A stretch of 64,000 nt of DNA from Bacillota bacterium (lineage in GTDB: Bacteria > Bacillota > Bacilli > Paenibacillales > Paenibacillaceae). Position 1 is the first letter of the stretch; every line of letters begins with the position of its first letter. The translations under genes and the position numbers were made by a program. This document shows positions 41,665 to 51,800 of this stretch, in pieces. Below the pieces are notes generated by a model. That model was not told the DNA's origin, made no database searches, and worked only from the letters and a program-made list of their open reading frames with translations. Where the stretch lies: NCBI GenBank assembly GCA_023391635.1, contig JAEWAQ010000018.1:1-64000 (forward strand), read 5' to 3'.

Positions 41665-41681
41665 CGATGATGTTGCGGTGC

Positions 41682-42242
41682 TTAAGATCGGCTGCGCCTG
41701 CTCCACGGTGTGCCGAGGAACGGCAATGCCCAGCGGTCGAGACCATACCATCCCGCGACTTTCCAGCCAAGCACGATCCAAGTGGCCAAGATGAACAACA
41801 GAGGGTTCGTGCTCAACGTGCCGGCGAACAAGAAGCTCGCGTTCATGAACGCCCCGAAGAAGGCGGCGATGCCTGTCATCAAACCGAGAATGAGCCCAAG
41901 TCCAACCGCAAGTTCGCCGAAAGCAACGATATAGGAGAAAAGTTTCGCGTTAGGCAACACCATGTTTTCCAAGAAGGATGCGTACCATCCGCTCACGTCT
42001 CCGCCTTCGTTCGCTTTGCCTACCGCGCCCTTGATGAACCCTGTAAGGCCGGCCCCGGCGTCGCTGCCCACCCACTTGGCGCTGGTGACTTTGTGCCATC
42101 CCGCATTCACCCACGCATAACCCAGATAAAGCCGGATGACGAGCCACAGCAATCCGGACCTGGTGTTGTTGAATAAGAAATTTGATACCGGGTTGTCTGG
42201 AATGATAATGTTCTTGCCTGCCAATTCATCTCTGATCGTCAT
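41682..42242 (-). CDS. DoxX family membrane protein
   Basis: 186 residues with four membrane helices, DoxX layout: RLYLGYAWVNAGWHKVTSAK in helix one (the family's G-x3-F/W-AxxK pattern), AFGELAVGLGLILGLMTGIA in helix three and the C-terminal IVLGWKVAGWYGLDRW. Some DoxX proteins belong to thiosulfate:quinone oxidoreductase or superoxide-detoxifying complexes; the role of this one is not known. ATG at 42240-42242 has GGAG nine bases upstream; the ATG three codons earlier abuts the ribosome site. Convergent to the L25-like gene. Confidence 0.87.
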   Translation of the reverse strand: MTIRDELAGKNIIIPDNPVSNFLFNNTRSGLLWLVIRLYLGYAWVNAGWHKVTSAKWVGSDAGAGLTGFIKGAVGKANEGGDVSGWYASFLENMVLPNAKLFSYIVAFGELAVGLGLILGLMTGIAAFFGAFMNASFLFAGTLSTNPLLFILATWIVLGWKVAGWYGLDRWALPFLGTPWSRRSRS

Positions 42243-42441
42243 GAGTATCATCTCCGTATGCGATGGTTGTGATTGGATTTATTGTATCACAGCGCCTTTG
42301 TAATGTCATCAGCGACGGCGGGAAGGGATACGAATTTCGCCGTTCGCCACGATCTGCATCAGGTTGTCAAAGTTAACATTTGACTGCGGCGGCGTTGATC
42401 CAAGTTCGCTATAATAGGGAAAGAATAGGAGAGGATCCGGC

Positions 42442-45030
42442 ATGAGCGAGAGAGAGGACATTCTGCTGAGAACGAAAATATCGGTGCCGGCCGCTCGCGA
42501 GCAGCATGTCGTTCGTTCCCGGCTGATCGGACGATTGGCCGCAAGCGCGGCTGGCCGGCTCAGCATCGTCTGCGCGCCCGCCGGCTTCGGCAAGACGACG
42601 CTGCTCAGTCAATGGGCGCGAACGAGCGGCAGAGCGGTCGCGTGGCTCTCGCTGGATGAGCGGGACAATGACGGCAGACGATTGTGGCGCTATGTGTTGT
42701 TCACGCTGGAAGCCGCCTTGAACGTCGATTGGAAGGCGAGGCTGCTGCCGCTGCTCGCCGCGCATTCCAAGCATGCCATCCCGACCTTTATCGACGCGCT
42801 GTTGAACGAAATGGCGGATTGCGGCGAACCGGTCTCGCTCGTGCTCGATGACTACCACAGCATCTCGGACGACGCGATCCATGCGGATTTGACTCATTTC
42901 ATCGAATACTTGCCGAGCGTGGCTCACGTCTGCATCGCCTCCCGGACGGAGCCGGCCATCGCTGCCCTATCCAGGTGGAACGCCCGCGGAGAACTGTGCG
43001 AGATTGTCTCCACTGAGCTGCTCTTTACGGAGGAAGACGCTGCGGCGTGGTACGGCAAGTCGCTCGACAGAGCACTGCCCTCCGAATGGATTCGCACGGC
43101 TGTCGAGCGGACGGAGGGCTGGGCGGCAGGCCTTCAGCTTGCCGCGATCGCCTGGCAGGCCGGAGACGATTCCGGGGCGGGCGAGCTGAAGCGATGGGAC
43201 GCATTCGACGGACGTCACCGCAGGGTGACGGATTACTTGCTCGCGGAAGTGCTGTCCGGCGTGCCGGGCGATCTGCGCGAATTCATGCTGCGCACTTCGG
43301 TGCTGCAGCGGATGAACGCAGCCTTGTGCGACGAGCTGACCGGAAGAGAGGACAGCCGCAGCATCCTGGATCGAATGAAGCAGCGCCAACTGTTCCTCGT
43401 TCCGTTGGAGCCGACGGAAACCTGGTTCCGCTACCATCATTTGTTTGCCGACGGGCTGCGCGCTTTGCTGAGGAAGGAGTCCGAAGCGGAGTGGGAACGG
43501 CTGAACGGGACGGCCAGCCGTTGGTACGCCGAACGCGGCGACAGGGAGGAAGCGATCTGGCACGCGCTGGCCTCGAAAGATTACGGCTGGGCGGCCGACT
43601 GCTTGAATCGCGGGTTGGCGGAGACGCTCGGCAAGGGTGAATTCGCGACGCTGCTGCGCTGGTTCGGGCAATTTCCGCCTGTCTGGCCGTTGCCGCATCG
43701 GCTGGCGCTGGTGCACGCCTTCCTTCTCGCGGTCACGGAAAGATTCGAGGCGGCCGACCGGTTGCTGCAACGGCTGCAGGATTTATTGGAAGAGCTGCCG
43801 GAAGGCGATGAGCGGGGGGAGCTCGCGGCAGGCTTGTTCTTCGTGAAGGCGAACCTGGCTTTCTCTTCCCGGAATTACGAGCAATGGTTCGCTTATGCCG
43901 CGACGATTCAGGAACGGTTGCCCGAGGATCCGGTGTTCTTCCATTTGAATTACAATCCGAACGAGCCGTTCGTCCGCAATACGGTGTTCGGACTCAAGGG
44001 CATCATCAACGAGGAAACGGTTATTGTCGGGCGCCGGATCATCGCGATATTGGAAACGCACGGCTGGCAGCATTCGCTGTTCTGCAAGTACATCATGCAG
44101 GCGATGGCGGAAGGCTTCTACGAGATGAACGAGTTTGCGCAGTGTCGGCAGCTGCTGCAGCGTATTGAGCAAGGAGGGGAGCTTGCCCGGACGCCCGGCC
44201 TGTTCGTGCCGCAGCGCTTGACGCTGGCCCGGCTGGAATGGGCCGAGGGCAGGCGCGAGCGGGCCAGGGCGGTTGTCGAAGAAGCTGCGGCGAGGATGGA
44301 GCAGCAAGCCGATGGCCGCTGGCTGCGTGCCTTGCGCGCTTTCTTGGCGCGCATGGATATGGCCGACGGCGCGCTCGATCAAGCGGAGCTGACGCTTGCG
44401 GAATTGTCTGTTCAACCGGAGCAGCGGCCGTCCTCGGACCGGATGCTGGAATTCGTAACGCTGGCCCGGCTGCTTCTTGTCCGCGGGGATGCGCCCAAAG
44501 CTTGCACGTTGCTGGAACGTCTCCGGGCGCTTGCGGAAGCGGAGGAATGGATTCACGTCACGGCGGAGATCGCCGTCGTTCAGACGTTGGCACGCTGGCA
44601 GTCCGGCGACCGGGCGCAAGCGTTCGGCAATCTGGACGAAGCGCTCCGGCTTGGGGAGCCGAACGGTTACGCGAGGACGATGCTGGACGAAGGCGCTGCG
44701 CTGACCGAGGTGCTTGCTGCTTATGTCCGTCAAGCCGATCCGTCTGCCGAGGCGTACGCGCGGCGCTTGCTCGCGCTGATGCCGGAGGCGGAGCGGACGT
44801 TGGCATCTCGGGCAGGTCGCCGCCTCATCGACCCGCTGACCCCGAAAGAACTGGAGATTCTCGAGCTGGTTCGCGAGGGCCGGTCCAATCGGCAAATCGC
44901 CGAACGGCTCAAGCTGACGCTCGGAACGGTAAAAGTGTATATGAATCGGATTTACGGCAAGCTCGGCGTCACCTCGAGGGTGCAGGCCGTTCTGAAAATG
45001 CAGCAGATCGCGGGACGCGGCAAAGAATGA
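42442..45030 (+). CDS. MalT-like (LAL) LuxR-type transcription regulator
   Basis: 862 residues. N-terminal STAND ATPase with Walker A APAGFGKTTLL (about 45-55) and LVLDDYH as Walker B, the winged helix with WFRYHHLFADGLRALL typical of MalT, then a long TPR-like helical region (about 400-780) and a C-terminal LuxR helix-turn-helix (LTPKELEILELVREGRSNRQ, GTVKVYMNRIYGKLGV). It binds an inducer through the TPR region, oligomerises with ATP and activates transcription. The inducer and targets are unknown; the flanking genes are unrelated in function. A TATAAT at 42410 lies 27 bases before the ATG, with no good -35. Confidence 0.92.
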   Translation: MSEREDILLRTKISVPAAREQHVVRSRLIGRLAASAAGRLSIVCAPAGFGKTTLLSQWARTSGRAVAWLSLDERDNDGRRLWRYVLFTLEAALNVDWKARLLPLLAAHSKHAIPTFIDALLNEMADCGEPVSLVLDDYHSISDDAIHADLTHFIEYLPSVAHVCIASRTEPAIAALSRWNARGELCEIVSTELLFTEEDAAAWYGKSLDRALPSEWIRTAVERTEGWAAGLQLAAIAWQAGDDSGAGELKRWDAFDGRHRRVTDYLLAEVLSGVPGDLREFMLRTSVLQRMNAALCDELTGREDSRSILDRMKQRQLFLVPLEPTETWFRYHHLFADGLRALLRKESEAEWERLNGTASRWYAERGDREEAIWHALASKDYGWAADCLNRGLAETLGKGEFATLLRWFGQFPPVWPLPHRLALVHAFLLAVTERFEAADRLLQRLQDLLEELPEGDERGELAAGLFFVKANLAFSSRNYEQWFAYAATIQERLPEDPVFFHLNYNPNEPFVRNTVFGLKGIINEETVIVGRRIIAILETHGWQHSLFCKYIMQAMAEGFYEMNEFAQCRQLLQRIEQGGELARTPGLFVPQRLTLARLEWAEGRRERARAVVEEAAARMEQQADGRWLRALRAFLARMDMADGALDQAELTLAELSVQPEQRPSSDRMLEFVTLARLLLVRGDAPKACTLLERLRALAEAEEWIHVTAEIAVVQTLARWQSGDRAQAFGNLDEALRLGEPNGYARTMLDEGAALTEVLAAYVRQADPSAEAYARRLLALMPEAERTLASRAGRRLIDPLTPKELEILELVREGRSNRQIAERLKLTLGTVKVYMNRIYGKLGVTSRVQAVLKMQQIAGRGKE

Positions 45031-45121
45031 CGATGGGTGCGGCGCGATCGCAAGGGCAGTCGTTACCAGTGCCGGCGGGGGCGAGCGTGAGCCGGATTGC
45101 CGCCCCTGCCGGATGGGCTGC

Positions 45122-46699
45122 TCACAGCGCCTCCGCAATATCCCCGGCGACAAGAGAGCCGGGGGAGGCCCGGCCGGCGGCCGCCCGATCGCCCGCGGCG
45201 CCATGCAGGTAGGCGCCGAGCGCTGCGGCGAGCCCGGCCTCGAAGCCTTGCGCGAGCAGGCCGGCAATGATGCCGGCGAGCACGTCTCCCGCACCGCCCG
45301 TGGCCATCCCCGGATTGCCGGACGTGTTCACGAACACGTCGCCGTCCGGGGTGGCCGTCACGGTGCGGGCGCCCTTCAGCACGAGCGTCACGCCGTGCTG
45401 CATCGCGAATGAGCGCGCCAAGCCGATGCGGTCGCGCTGCACTTCCCGCGCCGACAGGCCGGTGAGGCGCGCCATCTCGCCCGGATGCGGCGTCAGGATC
45501 GCGGGGGCAGCGCGTCTCGGCCAGGAGTCGAGATCGCCGCCGCCGTCCGCGTCCGCGATCATGTTCAGCGCATCCGCGTCCACGACGATCGGGCAATCCG
45601 CCGCGCCCGACCAGATCTCGCGCAGCCACGCGGCGTCGCCCGTGAAGCGGCCCATGCCGGGCCCGACGGCAAGCGCGTCCTTGCCTTCGGCCAGCCGCAG
45701 CACATCCCGCGGCGCAGTCTCCGCCCAGTCGCCGCGCCCCCCGTCGCTCACGCCGGCGAGCATCGCTTCCGGCACGCGCCCGATCATCGGAGCAAGCAGC
45801 CACTCCGGCAGAGCCCAACTGACCAGGCCCGCGCCCGAGCGCAGCGCCGCCTTGGCGGCCAGCAGTCCGGCGCCGCTGTACTGCCGCGTACCTGCGACCA
45901 CCAGCACATGGCCATACGTGCCTTTATGCGTATCGGCCCCGCGAACAAGCGGCAGCGCCAGTCCGAATCGCTGTGCGAATAGACGCTCGTCCGCCCAGTA
46001 TGTTCGCACGCCGAGCTGTTCCGCCAGCCTGCCAGGAATCCCGATCGGTCTCACCGCCACCCGTCCGGCATAATCTGCTCCCGGATATTGGGTCAGCCCC
46101 CGCTTCAGCAGCGCCAGTGCGACCGTCGTCTCTGCCCGGATACACGGCTCATACACCTCTCCGGTATCCGCATCCAATCCGCTCGGCAAGTCCACCGCCA
46201 CGATCGGCAACCCGCACGCGTTAGCCTCGCGAATCAGCGAAGCATACGGCTCCCGCGGCGCACCCTTCGTTCCGGTGCCGAGCAGCGCATCCACGATGCC
46301 CGCATACCGATCCCACCGTAAGTTTCCCGGCGCATAGACGGACGAAGCGAAATCCATCCGGCTTGCGATGCTTTGCTGCAGAGCCGCGTCGCCAGTGAAA
46401 GATTGCGGGTCCACCGCGTACAACAGCTCCGCTTCCCATCCCAGCTCTCGCAGGTGCCTCGCACACACGATGCCGTCACCGCCATTGTTGCCTTTGCCGA
46501 CGAGGATCAGCCAAGGTTTGCCGCCGCCAACGCCATCCCCACGACCAACGTCGCCACCCTGCCGCTCGTTCGCGAACCGTACGACCTCCTCGGCCGCGGC
46601 CCGTCCGGCATTCTCCATCAGCACCGCGGCCGGAATGCCCAAATTCCGAATCGTATAAGCGTCCAGCCTGCGCATTTCCTCCGATGTCACGATATGCAT
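45122..46699 (-). CDS. nnr: Bifunctional NAD(P)HX epimerase / ADP-dependent dehydratase
   Basis: 525 residues. N-terminal epimerase (about 1-215): MENAGRAAAEEVVRF, VGKGNNGGDGIVCARHL, LLGTGTKGAPREPY and VDLPSGLDADTGEVY. C-terminal ADP-dependent dehydratase (about 240-520): TRQYSGAGLLAAKAALRSGA, LTPHPGEMARLTG and NTSGNPGMATGGAGDVLAGI (ATP/ADP site). It repairs NADHX and NADPHX, hydrated damage products of the cofactors, with ADP. Both active sites look complete. Convergent to the MalT-like gene; upstream is a 250-base region with no gene, divergent to the glycosyltransferase. Confidence 0.95.
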   Translation of the reverse strand: MHIVTSEEMRRLDAYTIRNLGIPAAVLMENAGRAAAEEVVRFANERQGGDVGRGDGVGGGKPWLILVGKGNNGGDGIVCARHLRELGWEAELLYAVDPQSFTGDAALQQSIASRMDFASSVYAPGNLRWDRYAGIVDALLGTGTKGAPREPYASLIREANACGLPIVAVDLPSGLDADTGEVYEPCIRAETTVALALLKRGLTQYPGADYAGRVAVRPIGIPGRLAEQLGVRTYWADERLFAQRFGLALPLVRGADTHKGTYGHVLVVAGTRQYSGAGLLAAKAALRSGAGLVSWALPEWLLAPMIGRVPEAMLAGVSDGGRGDWAETAPRDVLRLAEGKDALAVGPGMGRFTGDAAWLREIWSGAADCPIVVDADALNMIADADGGGDLDSWPRRAAPAILTPHPGEMARLTGLSAREVQRDRIGLARSFAMQHGVTLVLKGARTVTATPDGDVFVNTSGNPGMATGGAGDVLAGIIAGLLAQGFEAGLAAALGAYLHGAAGDRAAAGRASPGSLVAGDIAEAL

Positions 46700-46950
46700 A
46701 TACGATCACCTCCATGCAGTTCATTCTCTTCTAATTGCATTATAACGATTTGACAACTGATCGCCATGCCTATATAGGGCAATCGCTTGCGAATACGACG
46801 AACACCTGAACAATCTTTCGTCAATGAGGTCGGAATCACGAGCACAGATTACGCAGATGGTATGAACAGCGCCTATCGCCGGAAATGGCCAAATCTGCTA
46901 CAATAGTAGGAAAATCGACCCGCTTCTGGTACTGGACGAGGAGGCGTACG

Positions 46951-48063
46951 ATGCACTGGATGCTCTGGTTCATTCCGATTCTGGTCTGCTGCCTGGCCGG
47001 CTTTGTCCTGTTTAGGGCGAGAACGCTTCCCATTCACTATGTAAGCGCTTTTCACGACGGGCGAAGCGACCGCCGCAGGCTATCCGTCATCGTCCCCGCC
47101 CGCAACGAAGAAGCGAATTTGCCGCATCTGCTGCGATCGCTGATGAGCCAGTCGAGGCAGCCGGACGAGATCATCGTCGTGGACGACCGCTCGACGGACC
47201 GCACGAGGGAGCTCGCGGCCGGCTTCGAAGGGGTTACCGTGGTTGACAATGCGCCGCTGCCGCCCGGCTGGACGGGCAAGAACTGGGCGGTGTGGAACGG
47301 CTACGCGATGGCAACCGGGGACCTGATCGCTTTCCTCGACGCCGATGTCCGGCTTGCGCCGGACGCGCTGCAATCGTTGATCGCGGCACGGGACAGGTCA
47401 GAAGGCGTCGTGTCCGTCGTGCCGTATCACGTGATGGAGACGTGGCACGAGGGACTGGCGCTGATCACGAACTTGCTCGGCGCGTTCGCGTTCATGTCGC
47501 CCTGGGAGACGAACAATCCACGTAAAGGCTTGTATGGCTCCTGCATTCTTACGAGGCGCGAAGATTACGAGCGAGTGAAAGGGCACGAAGGCATCAAATC
47601 CGAGGTGCTGGACGACTTAAACTTGGGCGCTCGCTATCAGGAAGCCGGCATTCCCGTCGCCAACTACCTCGGAAGCGGCCTCGTCTCCTTCCGCATGTAT
47701 CCAAGCGGCATCCGCGGCGCGCTGGAAGGCTTCAGCAAGAGCGCGGCGCTGAGCACCTCCCGGCTGCATCCCGTCACGATCGCGCTGAACGCCGCCTGGG
47801 TCGTCGGCTTGCTCGCCTCCGAGCTGTTCTGGCTGGCGCTCGGCACGTCTTGGCTATGGACGCTGGCGATCGGTTACGTATTGTACATGCTGCAAATGTT
47901 TTACCTCGTGAAATATATCGGGCGTTTCCGATTCACGATGCTGCTGCTGCACGTTCTGTCCGGCTTATTCTTCCTTGTCATGATGGTCTATTCTCTCTAT
48001 CAGGTGAACGTGCTGGGGCGCGTAAAATGGAAAGGCAGGGACATCGAGACAGGAGGCAGATAG
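46951..48063 (+). CDS. Membrane glycosyltransferase family 2, CrtQ-like
   Basis: 370 residues. N-terminal membrane helix (1-22), GT2 catalytic domain (SVIVPARNEEANLPHLLRSL, VVDDRSTDRT, AFLDADVRL as DxD, VLDDLNLGARY near the acceptor base) and three C-terminal membrane helices (about 275-360). The layout and the sequence GLYGSCILTRREDYERVKGH resemble 4,4'-diaponeurosporenoate glycosyltransferase CrtQ and related lipid-linked enzymes. GAGGAGG precedes the ATG at 46951, which is preferred to the open-frame ATG at 46885 because that is in the likely promoter (TACAAT at 46899-46904). No carotenoid genes are nearby, so the substrate may be another membrane lipid. Confidence 0.9.
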   Translation: MHWMLWFIPILVCCLAGFVLFRARTLPIHYVSAFHDGRSDRRRLSVIVPARNEEANLPHLLRSLMSQSRQPDEIIVVDDRSTDRTRELAAGFEGVTVVDNAPLPPGWTGKNWAVWNGYAMATGDLIAFLDADVRLAPDALQSLIAARDRSEGVVSVVPYHVMETWHEGLALITNLLGAFAFMSPWETNNPRKGLYGSCILTRREDYERVKGHEGIKSEVLDDLNLGARYQEAGIPVANYLGSGLVSFRMYPSGIRGALEGFSKSAALSTSRLHPVTIALNAAWVVGLLASELFWLALGTSWLWTLAIGYVLYMLQMFYLVKYIGRFRFTMLLLHVLSGLFFLVMMVYSLYQVNVLGRVKWKGRDIETGGR

Positions 48064-48066
48064 CGC

Positions 48067-48687
48067 ATGGTATGGGTGTGGACGGCGATGGCGTGGCTGT
48101 CGGGCTCGCTGATGTTCTCCTACTGGCTGGGCCTGCTCTCGCGCCGCAACATACGGGAAGTCGGGGATGGCAACCCGGGGGGCGTGAACTTGCTCAAAGC
48201 GGCGGGCGTAGGTTGGGGACTGACCGGCATCGCGCTCGATTTCTTGAAAGGATACGCGCCGATGGCGCTGTTGCTGTGGAACGGGTCTGTGACCGGGTAC
48301 GAGATCGTACCTGTCGCGATCGCTCCCGTGCTTGGGCACGCCTTCTCTCCGTTCTTGAAATTCCATGGCGGCAAAGCGATCGCCGTAACCTTCGGCGTAT
48401 GGAGCGCGCTGACGAGCTTCGAGGTGTCCGTCGTGTATGCGTTGATTCTGGCTGTCATGCTGATTGCAGATCGAACGCTGCGGCGGGTTCGCACGTCGCT
48501 GCCGGAATCGGATGCCGTGCAGATCGTGCTCGGCATGCTGTTCGTCTTCATCTATTTGTATGCGATGGGCTTCTCCGCGCCGTACTTGTGGTGCTGGTTG
48601 GGCAACTACGCCGTGCTGCTCTGCACGCACCGGCGCGAGATCAGCCTGTTTCTGGGCAGGGTCGCCGCGCTTCGCGGGCACCATTAA
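48067..48687 (+). CDS. PlsY-like glycerol-3-phosphate acyltransferase family protein
   Basis: 206 residues with about five membrane helices. PlsY motifs are present in altered form: GDGNPGGVNL (PlsY: GSGNxGATN) and GHAFSPFLKFHGGKAIA (PlsY: GHxFPxFLxFKGGKGVAT). PlsY moves an acyl group from acyl-phosphate to glycerol 3-phosphate; the changes suggest a different acceptor. It begins three bases after the glycosyltransferase stop and should be co-translated with it. The pair may make an acylated glycolipid, as CrtO follows CrtQ in staphyloxanthin synthesis, though CrtO is unrelated to PlsY. A second canonical PlsY elsewhere in the genome is expected. Confidence 0.87.
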   Translation: MVWVWTAMAWLSGSLMFSYWLGLLSRRNIREVGDGNPGGVNLLKAAGVGWGLTGIALDFLKGYAPMALLLWNGSVTGYEIVPVAIAPVLGHAFSPFLKFHGGKAIAVTFGVWSALTSFEVSVVYALILAVMLIADRTLRRVRTSLPESDAVQIVLGMLFVFIYLYAMGFSAPYLWCWLGNYAVLLCTHRREISLFLGRVAALRGHH

Positions 48688-48744
48688 GTGAACTTGAATC
48701 CGATCTACTCAAGCTTCAACAGGTATCCCCGCTATCCGCTAAAG

Positions 48745-48760
48745 TATACGAACGTATAAT
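48745..48760 (+). promoter_or_regulatory. Palindrome overlapping a -10 box upstream of the GH44 gene
   Basis: TATACG-AA-CGTATA (48745-48758) is a perfect 14-base palindrome whose right arm runs into TATAAT (48755-48760). About 107 bases before the GH44 start. A near-identical element occurs at 54677. No good -35 is visible. Confidence 0.5.
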
Positions 48761-48866
48761 TCCGCAAACGCACTCGTGCATGTTAAGTTGATGTACGGAG
48801 CGGCGACCGACCGGCGAATGTCGGCAGGTTGTCGTCCTAATTTAAACATGTGCTGGAGGCTATGCG

Positions 48867-51800
48867 GTGAAATCGGGAATCGGAATTCGAAAGATACGCA
48901 TGAAATCGAACTTATGGCTGGTCCTATCTATTCTACTTGTATGGACAAGCGCCGCCGGGCTCGGGACTGCACCCGGACGGGCAGCAGCGGCGTCAGGCGA
49001 ATGGATCGTTTATGACGATCAATTGAACGAAACTTTTACCGACTACAGTTGGGCGCAAATTGACTTGTCCGCGCCCGATGAGGCGCACGGCGGAGACCGC
49101 TCGATCCGCATGAAACCGAACGGCGATGACGGTCTCTACTTGTACAGCGATTGGATACTGAGCACGGCCGACTACCCGGTATTGGAATTCTGGGCGCACG
49201 GCGGAGAGAGCGGCGGTCAGCAGCTCGAGCTTGTGCTGCAAGCGGGCGGCGAGCCGGTTGCAGCGTTGCCGCTGGGCGCATCGGTGTTCGGCAAGGGCAG
49301 CTGGCAGAAGGTGACCGTCGATTTGAAGCAGCATGTGCCCGGCGGACTATTCGACGGAATCCTGATCCGGGGAACCACCAGTGGCCCGCAAGCTGCCATT
49401 TACTTGGACGACATCGTGCTGATCGAAGGCGCAGAAAGCGGCGAAGGGGACGATCCGGTCGTCGTGCCGGGCGAACAGGAGGAGCCTTCCGGCGGTGAAG
49501 GAGGAAATCCCGGCAGCGGTGGGTCGGGTACGTCCGACTACCCGGACGATGGCATCACGATCTATGACGACAATGTTTTGAAACCGGAGTTCCAGGATAA
49601 CAGTTGGGCGCAGCACAATTGGCAGGACACGGCTTACGTGCATGCCGGAGAGAGCGCCGTATCCTTCGATCCCGGCGATCGGGGCGGCCTGTACATGTAC
49701 AAGAACAGCGGCGGCGCGGTGGATGTGAGGAATCACGACCGACTCGTATTCTGGATCAACGGGGGAGCAGTCGGCGGCCAGGAGATTGAGCTCGTGCTTA
49801 AATCCGGGGGCGAGGATTCCGCGCGCGTGAACATCGGCGGCTTCATCGAAGGCGGCCGAATTCCGGCGGACAGCTGGGCGCAAGCGGCAGTAGACTTGCA
49901 GGCGCTGCAATTGAAGAACGGCATCTTCGACGGCATCCTGCTGCAAGGAGCGAAGGATGAAGCGCAATCGCCTGTTTACCTCGACGATATTCGCCTCCTT
50001 GAGAAATACGTAGCCCCGCCGGCCATGATCGAAGGAGTTCTCTCGCAGTATGGGATGGTGCTGGCGCCGGGAGACGTCTCGAGCGTGCTATTTGAGGCCC
50101 GCTATACGGACGGATCGAGCGTCGATATCAGCCCTCAGGCTGCATGGTCGTCCAGCGATCCGAACGTGGTTGCGGTTGACCAAGGAAATGTGACGGCAGT
50201 CGGCAGCGGCCTGGCGAAGATTACCGCCGCTTACGAAGGCGCTACGGCCTCGCTGTACGTTCAAGTGACCACTTATGAAACGGAGACCGTCTATGACGAT
50301 CGTCTTGCGTCCGGCTACAGCGACTGGAGCTGGGGGACGCAAAATTTCGGCAACCAGACCCCGACCGCCTCGGGCAGCCGATCGATCTCGTTCGCGGCCA
50401 AGGGCTATGAGGGCATCTGGATGCATCGTGACACGATCATGGATCTCACGAACTACTACGGCCTGGCGCTGAAAGTATATGGGGGATCCGGGGGCGGTCA
50501 GCAATTGCGGGTCAACTTGATGGACGGCCGCAATTTCGTCGGCGACTTCGACTTGTCCGATCAGCTTCCCGCAGGAGTGCCGGCAAATCAGTGGACGGAA
50601 GTGAAGCTGAAATTCGCCGATCTGGGCATGAGCGAGCTCAGCTTCGATGGCATCGTCGTTTCCGCGTGGGGCGAAGAAGACCAGGGAACGGTGTATTTCG
50701 ACGATATCGGCATGCTGAAGACGACGGCTGCGGTACAGCTGCCCGCCCCGGAATTGCCGACCGTGCAAGTGACGGTTGATTCCGCGCAACCGCGCCGTAC
50801 GCTCAGCCCCGGCATTTTCGGCTTGAATTTCGAAGATTCGCCGTCCGACAACTACTCGGAGATCGACGTGCCGATCAAGCGCTGGGGCGGCAATCAGATG
50901 ACGCGCTACAACTGGCAGCTCAATACGACGAACCGCGGCGGAGACTGGTACTTCCTGAACGTGCCGTACGACGATGAAGACCCGTCCAAGCTGCCCGAGG
51001 AGTCGCTGTCCGACCGCTTCATTCAAGATTCTATCGATACGGATACGGACGTGCTGCTGCAGATTCCGACGATCGGCTGGACTCCGAAGAGCCGCGAGAT
51101 CGGCTGGAGCTTCTCCATAGAGAAATACGGGGAACAGCAAGGCAATGAATGCGACTGGGGCGAGGAATGGTGCAGGGAGGATGCGGGCAACGGGAAGAAC
51201 GAGGACGGCTACTACTTGACCGGCAACGATCCCGAGGATACGTCGAAGCAAGTCGGTCCGGCGTTCATCAGCGATTGGATTGCGCACTTGCAGACCCGCT
51301 TCGGCGATGCCGTGCACAACTACGCGCTCGATAACGAACCGATGCTGTGGGGCCATGCCCACTGGGACGTTCATCCGCAAATGACGACTTATGACGAGGT
51401 ATGGAATTACACGCAGCAATACGGGCAAGCGATCAAATCCGCCGATCCGCAGGCGAACATTTTCGGTCCTGTGCCATGGGGATGGTGCGAATACTTCTAT
51501 TCGGCGCTGGACGGCTGCTCGCCGGGCACGGATATGGAGGCGCATGACGGCAAGCCATACCTGGAATGGCTGCTCGGCAAGAACGAAGAGTACCGTCAGG
51601 AGAACGGCGTCCGTCTGATCGATACGCTCGATATTCACTATTACCCGGCGGAAGACAACATCGCCTTCTCCAGCGACGAATCGCCCGCCATGACGAAGCG
51701 GCGGTTCAACTCGCTCAAGTCGTTGTACGATCCGAACTTCGTCGATCCGTCTTCGTGGATCCAGGAGCCGGTGCGGCTGATCCCGCGGATGCACGAGCTG

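Noticed and set aside
43783..45294. 503-codon open frame on the minus strand
   Set aside because: Antisense to the MalT-like gene and running into the NAD(P)HX repair gene; no domain signature.
47040..47053. TGTAAGCGCTTTTC, a catabolite-response-element-like sequence
   Set aside because: Two mismatches to the consensus and inside the glycosyltransferase coding region, away from a promoter; probably chance.
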